Positions 1 to 8,091 are shown, counted from the first letter of the stretch. The stretch is 26,050 nt of DNA from Anaerolineaceae bacterium (GCA_030620065.1 JAUXFJ010000001.1:1-26050), one strand, 5' to 3'. Translations and numbers: made by a program. The notes: generated by a model from the letters alone, not told the origin.

Positions 1-520
1 AATCTAAAAGGTCTGGCACAGTCAGGAATAGTGTCGGAACCCCCAAACTGACCGCCTGGTTGGCAATCGCAGCTGCCAAATGAGTCTTTCCGCAGCCGTA
101 ACGCCCCATTAGCAGCAGCCAGCCTTTGAGCGAACCCGCAAAATTCTGCGCATGATTGAAAGCTTGTTCAAGTGAATCGGCTTGCTGTTTTCCCAGGCCG
201 ACCCGTCCCCTCGGTTCAAATGATTCAAAAGTCAGCCCTTTAAGCGCTGCCAGATTACTTAACCGGTAGAGCTTGCTACGTACGGATTGAGTTACTTCAT
301 GCTGCCGACAAGTGCAAATCTCCACTTTCCCAAAATCAGGATTACCAACATCCAAATCTCGGCGGATAAAACCCACCCCCTTGCAAATCGGGCAATTGGG
401 ATCACCGGGCATATGAAATTTGGATGACTTCCCTTCAGCAACGGATTTAGCCCCTTTTTTCGAGCCATCTTTCCCAGTACGTTTTGCCATCTCTTTTAGC
501 GTTTTGTCGATCTTTTCCAT
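1..520 (-). CDS. DnaC/DnaI-like AAA+ helicase loader, partial
   Basis: This is the N-terminal 173 residues of a primosomal ATPase that probably loads the DnaB helicase; the gene runs off the left edge. A basic N-terminus is followed by a putative zinc site (C43, C46, C69, C71, pattern CPIC...CTC) and the Walker A motif GRYGCGKT at residues 139-146, then the family pattern HLAAAIAN and TVPDLLD. The Walker B and sensor motifs lie outside the window. The ATG at 520 is preferred because AAGGA lies four bases upstream; an ATG at 490 is possible but has a weaker site. The gene starts inside the 3' end of the DnaD-domain gene (74-base overlap), which suggests translational coupling. DnaC-like versus DnaI-like cannot be decided from the fragment. 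Confidence 0.85.
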   Translation of the reverse strand, partial: MEKIDKTLKEMAKRTGKDGSKKGAKSVAEGKSSKFHMPGDPNCPICKGVGFIRRDLDVGNPDFGKVEICTCRQHEVTQSVRSKLYRLSNLAALKGLTFESFEPRGRVGLGKQQADSLEQAFNHAQNFAGSLKGWLLLMGRYGCGKTHLAAAIANQAVSLGVPTLFLTVPDLLD

Positions 521-1142
521 CGCGTCCTTCTTTCTGCCAAGATTCTAAGATTGCCTGTACATACTTCCAATTGCGGGCATTTCGTTGCACTGCAATCTGA
601 ATTGCTTCCATAATCCACAGGCTGGGATAACGCGCCTCATCTTCCTTGAGAATTTCCGCCATCATGGGCGTAATCGCTCCGATATTTTCCTCATAAAGTT
701 TGTAAATATTCGGTTTCATTTTTCCAAGAGAGATGCCTTTCCTTGGAGAGTCATTAAAACTAAATTTGCCCTGTCCAATCGCTTCTACTGCAGCTCTACC
801 TTGCGGAGAATTTAAGAAATAATATGTTCCTGTTGCAGTGCTTCGGGTAGTAATATCCACTTTGAGCAGCGTACCACGCTTAACAGCCTTTTTTAACGCC
901 TCTGCTACGTTTGTGGGGCCGTCCAACATCCGCATGAGGGCTTCATCTTCAGCGAAATCAACCGAACGGATATAGCTGCTTTTATCCTCAAGCTGGGAAA
1001 GGAACCAAAAAATATACATCGTGATCTTCAACTCAAGCAGGTCATCGATTACCGGTAACAAGTCTTTGAAAAAAGCATCAGGGAATCCAACTTGCAGATT
1101 CTCTCCTTCTGCAAAACCTTTAAAAGCTGCCGATTCAAACAT
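447..1142 (-). CDS. DnaD-domain replication initiation protein
   Basis: A 231-residue protein whose residues about 145-207 match the DnaD/DnaB_2 domain of Gram-positive primosome proteins. The visible features are YEENIGAITP, a helix containing WIMEAIQIAV, and the closing pattern WKYVQAILESW. The N-terminal half looks like the winged-helix part of such proteins, and the C-terminus is basic (KDRQNAKRDGKTYWERW). In Firmicutes, DnaD binds DNA and helps recruit DnaB helicase with a DnaI-type loader. The position here, 23 bp after dnaB and overlapping the DnaC-like gene, fits that role. The ribosome binding site is weak, so the start is less certain than the frame. It could also be called a conserved DnaD-domain protein of unknown partner. 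Confidence 0.85.
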   Translation of the reverse strand: MFESAAFKGFAEGENLQVGFPDAFFKDLLPVIDDLLELKITMYIFWFLSQLEDKSSYIRSVDFAEDEALMRMLDGPTNVAEALKKAVKRGTLLKVDITTRSTATGTYYFLNSPQGRAAVEAIGQGKFSFNDSPRKGISLGKMKPNIYKLYEENIGAITPMMAEILKEDEARYPSLWIMEAIQIAVQRNARNWKYVQAILESWQKEGRDGKDRQNAKRDGKTYWERWLEKRG

Positions 1143-1165
1143 GATGGTTCATCTCATCCAACCCA

Positions 1166-2536
1166 TTAATGTTGTTCAGATTGTGTCGCTGCATTCTTGA
1201 ATAGTGCAAGATGTTTTATGAACACCAGAGATATACCACCATGCGTGGGACCATTACGGTGTTCTGCCACAACGAGCTGTGCAATATCCTGGCGTGGATT
1301 GCTCTCATCAAGCGCATCAGGTCGATTGATGAACATCACAACGTCTGCATCCTGCTCCAGACTGCCGGATTCGCGCAGATCTGAAAGCATAGGCTGTTTG
1401 TCAGTGCGGTGCTCCACAGCACGCGAAAGCTGGGCAGCAGCTAAGACCGGCACATTTAATTCACGTGCCAAAGCCTTAAAGTTACGTGAAATATTCGAAA
1501 CCTCTTGCACCCGGTTATCTGTACGAAAATCACCGCTCATCAACTGCAAATAATCCACGATCACCAAATCCAGACCCACTTCCATATGCAAGCGGCGGCA
1601 TTTCGTGCGCAGTTGCAGGGGCGTGATCGCAGGTGTATCGTCAAGATAGATAGTTGTATTGCTTAATGCATCCATTGCGGCCATTAAGAGTGACAATTCA
1701 TCATCATCCAGCTCGCCTGTACGCAGTTTTTTGGAATTAATGCCTGTTTCTTGTGCGAGGAGACGTTGGACAAGTTGTTCATTAGACATTTCTAAAGAGA
1801 ACATTGCCACATGCTTTTTATGCACCATCGCTGCATGCTTCATTGCACCAATTAAAAAACCGGTTTTACCCATACCAGGTCTTCCAGCAACGATTAAAAA
1901 GTCGGACTTTTGCAGACCCCCTAACAATTTATCCACGTCAATCAAGCCCGTCGGGACGCCATAAATTTCATCCGAGCGTTGCGCAAGAGAATCAATCCTT
2001 TCATAATATTCCCCCAATACCTTGCTGATGGGCAACAAATCACCCCGTGTACGTCTTTCGTTTACATTGAATATGGCTTTCTCAGCCTCATCAACTACCG
2101 TGTCAATGCTCTGGTCCTGCCGATAAGCGAGTTTTGCAATATCATTAGCTGCTGCAAGCATGCGTCTGCGCGTGGCATTATCATTAACTATGCGTCCATA
2201 AGCTTCCGCATGCAAAGAGGAAGGCACCTGATTGGCAAGACCCATCAGGTATGGCATTCCACCAGCCTCTTCCAGATGACCATTGCTTGCAAGCACTTCA
2301 CTTATCGTGACCAAGTCAACCGGGGTACGAGTTTCATTAAGCTGCCTGAAGGCTTCCCATATCCATTTGTTGCGCATTATATAAAAATCTTCTGGATCCA
2401 GGAATGAGGCAACCTCCAAAAACACCTCCGGGTTGATCAAAACAGAACCAATCAGGGCTTCTTCAGCCTCACGGTTACTGGGGATAGATAAAACCCCACT
2501 GGTTAATTTATCTTGACTGAAATCTTGGTTGCTCAT
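1166..2536 (-). CDS. dnaB: replicative DNA helicase DnaB
   Basis: A 456-residue hexameric helicase that unwinds the replication fork. The N-terminal helical domain (about residues 17-120, NREAEEALIGSVLI) is followed by the RecA-like domain. Walker A GRPGMGKTG is near residues 218-226, the FSLEMS motif near 246, and the Walker B/H3 segment DLVIVDYLQLM near 322-332. The LSDLRESGSLEQDADVV and AEHRNGPTHG motifs follow. The length is close to the family norm (E. coli 471) and no intein interrupts the motifs. The ATG at 2536 has only a weak, distant AAGG. It is the first gene of a dnaB / DnaD-like / DnaC-like cluster. No convincing promoter was found in the 130-bp gap upstream. Confidence 0.97.
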   Translation of the reverse strand: MSNQDFSQDKLTSGVLSIPSNREAEEALIGSVLINPEVFLEVASFLDPEDFYIMRNKWIWEAFRQLNETRTPVDLVTISEVLASNGHLEEAGGMPYLMGLANQVPSSLHAEAYGRIVNDNATRRRMLAAANDIAKLAYRQDQSIDTVVDEAEKAIFNVNERRTRGDLLPISKVLGEYYERIDSLAQRSDEIYGVPTGLIDVDKLLGGLQKSDFLIVAGRPGMGKTGFLIGAMKHAAMVHKKHVAMFSLEMSNEQLVQRLLAQETGINSKKLRTGELDDDELSLLMAAMDALSNTTIYLDDTPAITPLQLRTKCRRLHMEVGLDLVIVDYLQLMSGDFRTDNRVQEVSNISRNFKALARELNVPVLAAAQLSRAVEHRTDKQPMLSDLRESGSLEQDADVVMFINRPDALDESNPRQDIAQLVVAEHRNGPTHGGISLVFIKHLALFKNAATQSEQH

Positions 2537-2666
2537 CGTTATTAATACCTTAGGTTTCTTGTTCTACTAACCATCTTAGAATTTAATTCGGATCGTTCTG
2601 TAAATCTCCAAACTGGTCAATCACTATTACTGTCTTAAGCTAAAGGCTTCCACTATAGGCACAGAA

Positions 2667-3221
2667 TCAAACGGGATTCTCCGCTTCCGGCTCATCTACC
2701 CCAGGTTCGTCTCCCTCCCCGAGGTCAGTATCCAGATTTTCCAGAAAGTCTTCAAATACTGTTAAGTCTTCGCTTTCAGTATCAATCTCACCTTCCATCT
2801 CGCTGGCATCCTCTTCGGGTTCAATACCCGCCGCGGCAAGAACCTCTTCCTCAACAAGAATAGGAACCGAGCTACGCGCGGCCAAAGCCAATGCATCAGA
2901 TGGCCGGCAGTCAATATCCTTCCGTTGACCATTCTGATCAACCACCAGGCTGGCATAAAACACATCGTCCCGCAGTGCAGTGATCTCAACCTGCAACAAG
3001 CGCCCCTCCATAGTTTGCATCATCAAACGTAATAGATCATGTGTTTGCGGGCGTGCAACTTCGATTTTTTGCAGTGCTATCGTTATAGCTTCTGCTTCAT
3101 ACAGACCTATCCAAATAGGCAAATATCGCTCGGCGTCTCTCTCCCGTAGCACAACCACCCGCTGCTGATTGGTTAAACTGACCCGTACGCTGTCAATTAC
3201 ACAGGTGATCATTTTTGACAT
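2667..3221 (-). CDS. bifunctional nuclease (BFN/DUF151) family protein
   Basis: A 184-residue protein with the BFN domain over residues about 4-130. Family patterns are visible: VVVLRERDAERYLPIWIG, EAEAITIALQ, RPQTHDLL, and DIDCRPSDALALAARSSVPI. The domain is followed by a very acidic tail (residues about 133-184) containing a TVFEDFLENLD segment like the C-terminal tails of other family members. Characterised relatives are reported to act as nucleases, but the role in most bacteria is not settled. The start at 3221 is supported by GGGAG six bases upstream. It is a single gene with its own promoter (3269-3297), separate from dnaB 130 bp downstream. Confidence 0.9.
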   Translation of the reverse strand: MSKMITCVIDSVRVSLTNQQRVVVLRERDAERYLPIWIGLYEAEAITIALQKIEVARPQTHDLLRLMMQTMEGRLLQVEITALRDDVFYASLVVDQNGQRKDIDCRPSDALALAARSSVPILVEEEVLAAAGIEPEEDASEMEGEIDTESEDLTVFEDFLENLDTDLGEGDEPGVDEPEAENPV

Positions 3222-3246
3222 AAACAGCTCCCATTAGCAACCTCAA

Positions 3247-3262
3247 ACCCGGCTGGCCGGGT
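3247..3262. promoter_or_regulatory. 16-bp palindrome at the BFN transcription start
   Basis: The arms ACCCGGC and GCCGGGT are perfect complements separated by TG. The element sits about seven bases after the predicted -10 of the BFN gene, so it covers the likely start site and 5' end of the mRNA. It is either an operator or a 5'-terminal RNA hairpin. It stands out as GC-rich in an AT-rich spacer. Confidence 0.5.
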
Positions 3263-3268
3263 GACTTG

Positions 3269-3297
3269 ATTCTAACATGGCAAATGCTTAGTTGCAA
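3269..3297 (-). promoter_or_regulatory. sigma-70-type promoter of the BFN-family gene
   Basis: On the minus strand, TTGCAA (3297-3292) and TAGAAT (3274-3269) are separated by exactly 17 bp. They match the consensus at four and five of six positions. The predicted start is near 3262, giving a leader of about 40 bases before the ATG at 3221. Confidence 0.55.
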
Positions 3298-3489
3298 CCA
3301 GTTAGCCTTAAAATCCTTCGGCTTTTAACTTTCAAGACCGATAAAAACATCTTAGCATAACCAGGCTTTTATAATTAGAAACATTTTCAATTGTCAACTC
3401 TATCAACTGATGCATCATATCCCACACAATTATAAGTTTATTCTCATGGTTTGACCACAATTAAAATACGTGTTTTGAATATTTTAGTG

Positions 3490-3495
3490 TATAAT
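3490..3495 (+). promoter_or_regulatory. candidate -10 box of the atypical regulator
   Basis: A perfect TATAAT lies 62 bases before the TTG start of the regulator. No good -35 box is visible at 16-18 bp spacing, so use of this promoter might need an activator. Confidence 0.35.
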
Positions 3496-3557
3496 CGAAA
3501 AAACAGTCATACATTGATCCTAACAAGTAAAGCATCTACATTCTGAAGGGCATAATC

Positions 3558-4226
3558 TTGAACGACGATAATTACATTCGAGTTCTTTTGATTGAAGGCA
3601 AAAGGGGCAACCGCCCCCTTTTTGCTCAAGAACTTGAGAAAAAAGATTATGAAATAATACAAGCTGAAAATGGTAGCGCGGGTCTTACTATAATCAAAAA
3701 AGTTAAACCAAATATTGTTGTGATTAACGCCGCTTCCTTACGCACCAGCGGCATACGTATTTGCAGCGCTTTCCGAAACCAGTTAAAAAATATTCCCATA
3801 ATCCTTATAGTCGCTGAGGGCACTAAGCTTCCCGACAATGTAGACGCCAGTGTTATTTTAACCCTACCCTTCACAATCCAAAAATTAATCAATCGAATCC
3901 GTATCTACCATCCTGCCGAAGATAAACATATCCTGCAAGTAGGTCCTGTAAAATTGAACAAAAAAACGCATTTTGTATGCTGCAATGGCCACGAAACGCA
4001 GCTAACGCCACGCCTTTCATCCCTGCTGAAACACTTAATGGCCAAGCCGGGTAAGATTATAGAGCGTGAGACTCTTTTTAAAAAAGTCTGGGAAACAGAA
4101 TACGTTGGCGACACACGCACATTAGATGTCCATATCAGCTGGCTGCGCCGGGCTATCGAAGAAGACCCCCGCAAACCTAAATTAATCCGCACCGAGCGCG
4201 GCGTCGGTTACAAGCTAGACATTTAA
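3558..4226 (+). CDS. OmpR/PhoB-type regulator with degenerate receiver
   Basis: A 222-residue two-domain regulator. The C-terminal winged helix (about residues 125-222) is intact: LTPRLSSLLKHLM, ERETLFKKVW, TLDVHISWLRRAI, and the wing RTERGVGYKL. The N-terminal domain (about 7-115) aligns with a receiver but has lost its chemistry. The acidic pair is reduced to E13-G14, the phospho-acceptor Asp is N57 (VVINAAS), the Thr/Ser is V (ILIVAEG), and the conserved Lys before Pro-Phe is Leu (LTLPF). It therefore probably does not respond to phosphorylation, and no histidine kinase gene is adjacent. Translation starts at TTG, supported by GAAGGG seven bases upstream. A ligand- or dimer-controlled DNA binder is the likely mode; targets are unknown. 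Confidence 0.85.
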   Translation: MNDDNYIRVLLIEGKRGNRPLFAQELEKKDYEIIQAENGSAGLTIIKKVKPNIVVINAASLRTSGIRICSAFRNQLKNIPIILIVAEGTKLPDNVDASVILTLPFTIQKLINRIRIYHPAEDKHILQVGPVKLNKKTHFVCCNGHETQLTPRLSSLLKHLMAKPGKIIERETLFKKVWETEYVGDTRTLDVHISWLRRAIEEDPRKPKLIRTERGVGYKLDI

Positions 4227-4237
4227 CGAAAACTCTC

Positions 4238-4271
4238 GGAGCAAGACACATACATATTGTCTCCTTGCTCC
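4238..4271. terminator. bidirectional hairpin between convergent genes
   Basis: GGAGCAAG (4238-4245) pairs with CTTGCTCC (4264-4271); an inner ACA/TGT pairing extends the stem across a short bulge. It lies between the stop codons of the plus-strand regulator and the minus-strand decarboxylase beta gene. Neither side has a strong T-run, although the minus side has GAGAGTTTTCG. It is a plausible shared terminator. Confidence 0.5.
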
Positions 4272-4298
4272 AAATATAAGCTAAGAATCAATTCCCCC

Positions 4299-5417
4299 CT
4301 AAACTAAACCGGATACCAAAGCAAGCAATAAACCACCGGCGATAACACTTCCCAGCTGTCCGGCCGTGTTGGCTCCCATGGCATGCATCAGGATGAAATT
4401 CTCAAAATCTTCATCCTGCGCCATCTTCGCTGAAAGACGCCCAGCCATAGGAAATGCACTGATGCCGCATGCACCTATCAAAGGATTGACCTTATTACGA
4501 GTCACAACCGCCATAAGCTTGCCAAATAAGAGTCCCGCCACAGTATCGATCACAAAAGCCGCTAAACCAAGCGCCAGGATCTTTAAGGTTTCAAGGTTTA
4601 AGAAACTCTGCGCTGTCATTGTCGCACCGATCGCCAACCCCAAGAATAGTGTAGTAATATTGATGATCTCATTTTGCGCCGCTTTGTTCAAACGGTCAAC
4701 TACCAGGCTCTCCCTCAGCAAGTTGCCCAACATAAGCGCGGCGATAAGCGGTGCAGCATCCGGTGCTATCAGGCTGACAATGACCGTTACAAAAATTGGA
4801 AAGATTACCAACGTCAAACGCGAGACTGGTCGCGGTGAATATTCCATGCGGATGAGACGTTCTTTACGCGTGGTAAGGAGTTTCATGATCGGTGGTTGGA
4901 TAATGGGAATAAGACTCATATAAGAATAAGCCGCCACAGCAATCGGTGCCAGTATTTCAGGCGCAAGTTTACTGCCCACAAAGATTGCCGTCGGCCCATC
5001 AATCGCGCCTATCACGCCAATTGAAGCAGCTTGGTTTAAGGGGAAACCTAACCAGAGTGCCAGCAGTAAAGTCCCGTAAATACCAAATTGTCCTGCCGCA
5101 CCCAACAGCACCATACTTGGTTGTGACAGCAAGGGGCTAAAATCAATCATCGCTCCAACACCGACAAAGATCAGCAATGGGAATATCTCCGTTTTGATAC
5201 CCGCATCATATATGACTTTCATAAATCCAGTATCGGCAGACATACCAAGATTCGCCATAACACAGCCAAAGCCAATTGGTAGCAACAAAACCGGCTCATA
5301 CTCTTTAAACACTGCCAATGCGATCAATACCAGACCGACGGCGATCATAAACGCACTTCCCCAGGTAAAGCTCGTAAAACCTTTGGTAAGTTCGTTAATT
5401 AAGTATGTAAAATCCAT
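4299..5417 (-). CDS. mmdB: sodium-pumping decarboxylase beta subunit
   Basis: A 372-residue polytopic membrane protein of the OadB/MmdB/GcdB family. It decarboxylates carboxybiotin and couples this to Na+ export. Family signatures include IDFSPLLSQP, the GVIGAIDGPTAIFVGSKLAP segment carrying the conserved Asp, AAYSYMSLIPIIQPPIMKLL, and late-helix motifs NPLIGACGISAFPMAGR and MGANTAGQLGSVIAGG. The length fits the family (about 370-430). It is the last gene of the four-gene unit, 15 bp after the biotin carrier gene; a GGAG overlapping the end of that gene serves as ribosome binding site at a long spacing. The substrate is set by the carboxyltransferase subunit, not by this protein. The symbol is by analogy with Veillonella. 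Confidence 0.93.
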   Translation of the reverse strand: MDFTYLINELTKGFTSFTWGSAFMIAVGLVLIALAVFKEYEPVLLLPIGFGCVMANLGMSADTGFMKVIYDAGIKTEIFPLLIFVGVGAMIDFSPLLSQPSMVLLGAAGQFGIYGTLLLALWLGFPLNQAASIGVIGAIDGPTAIFVGSKLAPEILAPIAVAAYSYMSLIPIIQPPIMKLLTTRKERLIRMEYSPRPVSRLTLVIFPIFVTVIVSLIAPDAAPLIAALMLGNLLRESLVVDRLNKAAQNEIINITTLFLGLAIGATMTAQSFLNLETLKILALGLAAFVIDTVAGLLFGKLMAVVTRNKVNPLIGACGISAFPMAGRLSAKMAQDEDFENFILMHAMGANTAGQLGSVIAGGLLLALVSGLV

Positions 5418-5432
5418 TGGTTTCTAGCTCCA

Positions 5433-5870
5433 CTATGCTTCAAAAGTGAACAATGTCTGGTCATGTTGAACCTGATCGCCGACTGAAATGAGAATCTCCT
5501 TGATCACACCATCGTGGGTTGAACGGATGACATTTTTCATTTTCATCGCTTCCAGCGTACACAGCTCTTGACCATGCTTGACTGACTCGCCAGGTTTAAC
5601 TTCAATCGATACGATTACGCCTGGCAACGGTGCCTTGATCACATTGCTAGCCTTTCGACCAATTTCACTTGCAGCCACAGGTACTGCACCAGAGGAGCTC
5701 TCTGGGGCTTGAGCAGCCTGCGTAGGATCAGCAGATATCTTTGCTTTCTCGCTTTCGTTTGGCCAAACTTCAAAACGTTCACCATCCACAATGGCAATTA
5801 TCGGTCGTGCGTGAATATCGTTAATTTCAACATAAAAATCTTGTTTATCAATCTGAACCTGGATTTTCAT
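5433..5870 (-). CDS. mmdC: biotin carboxyl carrier subunit
   Basis: A 145-residue carrier protein. The C-terminal biotinyl domain (about residues 77-145) carries the biotinylation motif EAMKM, in which the Lys is biotinylated, with the half-motif PLPGVIVSIEVKPGESV before it. An Ala/Pro/Ser-rich linker (about 48-72) joins it to a short N-terminal strand region typical of decarboxylase carriers. It shuttles carboxyl groups from the carboxyltransferase to the membrane beta subunit. Its ATG overlaps the stop of the upstream small-subunit gene by one base (TAATG), implying coupled translation. No biotin carboxylase gene is nearby, which favours a decarboxylase over a carboxylase. Confidence 0.93.
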   Translation of the reverse strand: MKIQVQIDKQDFYVEINDIHARPIIAIVDGERFEVWPNESEKAKISADPTQAAQAPESSSGAVPVAASEIGRKASNVIKAPLPGVIVSIEVKPGESVKHGQELCTLEAMKMKNVIRSTHDGVIKEILISVGDQVQHDQTLFTFEA

Positions 5871-6232
5871 TAACGTCGCCCTCGTATTATCTGATTCTGA
5901 AGCTGCCTGGCGCGAGTTACAGCTTGCCAGGCGTTAATTTCAGTATTTTGCTCATTTATTTGGGGACCAGATTGCGCATCTTGTATCAAACCCAGTCCAA
6001 TTGCCACCGCGGCTGCAGCAGCTTTCTTTTTAAGATCATTCTGGTCTTCTTGCAAGAACACCATTTCTGTCAGCAAATCCGATTCAGCCTCACTCTCAAG
6101 TTTAGTTTTTTTTTCTCTGGAAGTTAGTTTCATCAATAATGCCATTAAACCCCACAGAATAATGATCACAGCAAAAACCAATCCCATACCTATACCTGTA
6201 ATCAACCAACCGGTTTGCATTAGTTCACGCAT
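5870..6232 (-). CDS. mmdD: OadG-family small membrane subunit of the decarboxylase
   Basis: A 120-residue protein with one N-terminal membrane helix (about residues 8-33, WLITGIGMGLVFAVIIILWG) and a charged cytoplasmic part. This layout matches the OadG/MmdD subunits that hold the soluble carboxyltransferase to the membrane beta subunit. Similarity in this family is weak, so the call rests on the hydrophobicity pattern, the size and the position. It lies 18 bp after the carboxyltransferase gene and overlaps the biotin carrier gene by one base. The C-terminal half has an Ala-rich stretch (KKKAAAAAVAIGLGL) and a basic end, RGRR. Confidence 0.8.
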   Translation of the reverse strand: MRELMQTGWLITGIGMGLVFAVIIILWGLMALLMKLTSREKKTKLESEAESDLLTEMVFLQEDQNDLKKKAAAAAVAIGLGLIQDAQSGPQINEQNTEINAWQAVTRARQLQNQIIRGRR

Positions 6233-6250
6233 AATCCAATTGCTCCTTTA

Positions 6251-7795
6251 TTAAACCGGCATATTTCCGTGTTTGCGTGCCGTAGTGGGCATATATTTAT
6301 CTTTGATAGCATACAAAGCGTCTATCAACCTGGCTCTTGTGTCAGCAGGTTCAATCACATCATCAATATAACCCGCATTGGCCGCCGCATAGGGGGTCAG
6401 GTACCGTTCAATGTATTCCGCTTCCAAGCGTGCTCTTTCAACTGTAGGATCATCAGCCTGGCTTATTTGCTTACGATAAAGGATATTCGTTGCCCCTTTC
6501 GCACCCATCACTGCGATCTCTGCACTCGGCCAGGCATAAGTGATGTCAGTACCCAGATACTTGCTGCTCATCACTACATAAGCACCCCCATAAGCTTTAC
6601 GGGTAACAACACTTATCTTTGGGACAGTTGCCTCAGAGTAGGCAAATAAGACCTTCGCTCCATGGCGAATGATCCCGCGGTGTTCTTGTTCTACACCAGG
6701 CAAAAAGCCCGGAGAATCCACAAAAGTGATCAAAGGCAAGTTGAAAGCATCACAGAAGCGCACCATCCGGCAGATCTTATCGGCCGCGTCAATATCGATC
6801 ACACCTGCCATAACATCCGGCTCTTGAGCTATCACACCAACGGACATGCCGTCCAAACGCGCTAAACCTACGATCGCATTACGTGCAAAGCCAGTCTGCA
6901 ACTCCAAGAATGTACCTTTATCAACGATTTGTTCAATCGCGACATGCATGCTGTAAGGCATACTAGAATCAGTCGGTACAAGCTTATTAAGCGATACAGT
7001 TCTGCGATTGGCATCATCACCATTCTTCAAAACTGGTGGATTATCAACATTATTGGAAGGGAGGTAGCTCAAAACTGAGCGGCAGAGCTGGATTGCTCCT
7101 TCCTCATTTGAAGCAGTCAAATGAGCGGTTCCACTTATGGAAAGATGTACATCTGCCCCACCCAGAGATTCAAAGTCCACTTCCTCTCCAGTAACAGTTT
7201 TGATGACCTGCGGACCAGTCAAAAACATGAACGACTGCTTCTCAACCATAATAACCACATCTGTCAACGCAGGTGAATATGCCGCCCCACCAGCACAGGG
7301 ACCCATGATCAGGCTGATTTGAGGAACAACGCCGGAATACTGGGCGTTACGGCGGAAAATCTCTGCATACCCGCCAAGGCTCTTTACACCCTCCTGGATA
7401 CGCGCCCCGCCCGAATCAATCATGCCAACAACCGGGCTACCAGTACGCACAGCGAGATCCATCACTCGGCAGATTTTTCGACTGTGCATTTCTCCTAACG
7501 AGCCACCATGCACAGTGAAATCCTGAGCATACACATAAATCATGCGTCCATCAACCTTGCCATATCCGGTGACAACACCATCGCCGAGGACAGATTTCTT
7601 ATCAGGATCATGCTGCTGCACAACGAAGGGTTCCAATTCGCGAAAGCTTCCCTCATCTAGCAGCAATGCTAAGCGCTCACGAGCAGTCAAACTGCCTTTA
7701 GCGTGCTGACGTTCAATCCGCTCGGGACCGCCGCCTTGTTGAGCAGTATCTCGCATCTTCTTCAAATTTTCATTTCGGGAATCAACTTGTGCCAT
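6251..7795 (-). CDS. mmdA: acyl-CoA carboxyltransferase, methylmalonyl-CoA decarboxylase alpha type
   Basis: A 514-residue carboxyltransferase of the PccB/MmdA family. It moves CO2 from an acyl-CoA, most likely methylmalonyl-CoA, to biotin. Family motifs include ERIERQHAKGSLTARERLALLLD near the N-terminus, SGGARIQEGV, MGPCAGGAAYSPALTD (acyl-CoA oxyanion region), the second-half SPGFLPGVEQEHRGIIRHGAK, and AYGGAYVVMSSK. The start at 7795 is chosen because GAGGAG lies just upstream; the ATG six codons earlier (7813) has no such site. It is the first gene of the unit with the membrane subunits and biotin carrier, so a Na+-pumping decarboxylase is favoured over propionyl-CoA carboxylase. Methylmalonyl-CoA as substrate is inferred from family and length (about 510 in Veillonella MmdA). 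Confidence 0.88.
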   Translation of the reverse strand: MAQVDSRNENLKKMRDTAQQGGGPERIERQHAKGSLTARERLALLLDEGSFRELEPFVVQQHDPDKKSVLGDGVVTGYGKVDGRMIYVYAQDFTVHGGSLGEMHSRKICRVMDLAVRTGSPVVGMIDSGGARIQEGVKSLGGYAEIFRRNAQYSGVVPQISLIMGPCAGGAAYSPALTDVVIMVEKQSFMFLTGPQVIKTVTGEEVDFESLGGADVHLSISGTAHLTASNEEGAIQLCRSVLSYLPSNNVDNPPVLKNGDDANRRTVSLNKLVPTDSSMPYSMHVAIEQIVDKGTFLELQTGFARNAIVGLARLDGMSVGVIAQEPDVMAGVIDIDAADKICRMVRFCDAFNLPLITFVDSPGFLPGVEQEHRGIIRHGAKVLFAYSEATVPKISVVTRKAYGGAYVVMSSKYLGTDITYAWPSAEIAVMGAKGATNILYRKQISQADDPTVERARLEAEYIERYLTPYAAANAGYIDDVIEPADTRARLIDALYAIKDKYMPTTARKHGNMPV

Positions 7796-8091
7796 AAAAC
7801 TCCTCTGAGCCATGAAATTTTACAAGTAAAGAGCATTTAAAAGGTATCATAATCTATTCAGGCGAGTAGATTGATTTGAACACCATTAAGTTTCAATTGT
7901 AACATTAATCAGGCAATTGATGCCGTCAAGTTAACCCTGCTCAAGTACAAGCACGATACAAAAAGAGTCCCCCGTTGCAGATATTATTGGTCTTCACATT
8001 TTATGAAATTGAATGACCATCAGCCTTAAACAGCTATCAATCCCTCCGCTCAGTCATTACATCGTTCTCACATGGTGCGAAACACTATAAA

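Larger units (their letters stand above)
3222..3557. other. 336-bp divergent intergenic region
   Basis: This AT-rich spacer separates the divergent BFN-family gene (minus) and the atypical response regulator (plus). It holds the BFN promoter, a GC-rich palindrome at the predicted BFN start site, and a -10-like TATAAT for the regulator, all annotated separately. No credible ORF or RNA gene was seen in it. Confidence 0.7.

Noticed and set aside
6251..7813. Propionyl-CoA carboxylase beta subunit
   Set aside because: The sequence alone would allow it, but the downstream OadB/OadG-type membrane subunits and lack of a biotin carboxylase favour a sodium-pump decarboxylase.
7796..8091. tRNA or regulatory RNA upstream of the decarboxylase operon
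   Set aside because: No cloverleaf, riboswitch core or convincing promoter pair was seen in this spacer of about 295 bases; only two CAATTG words stand out.
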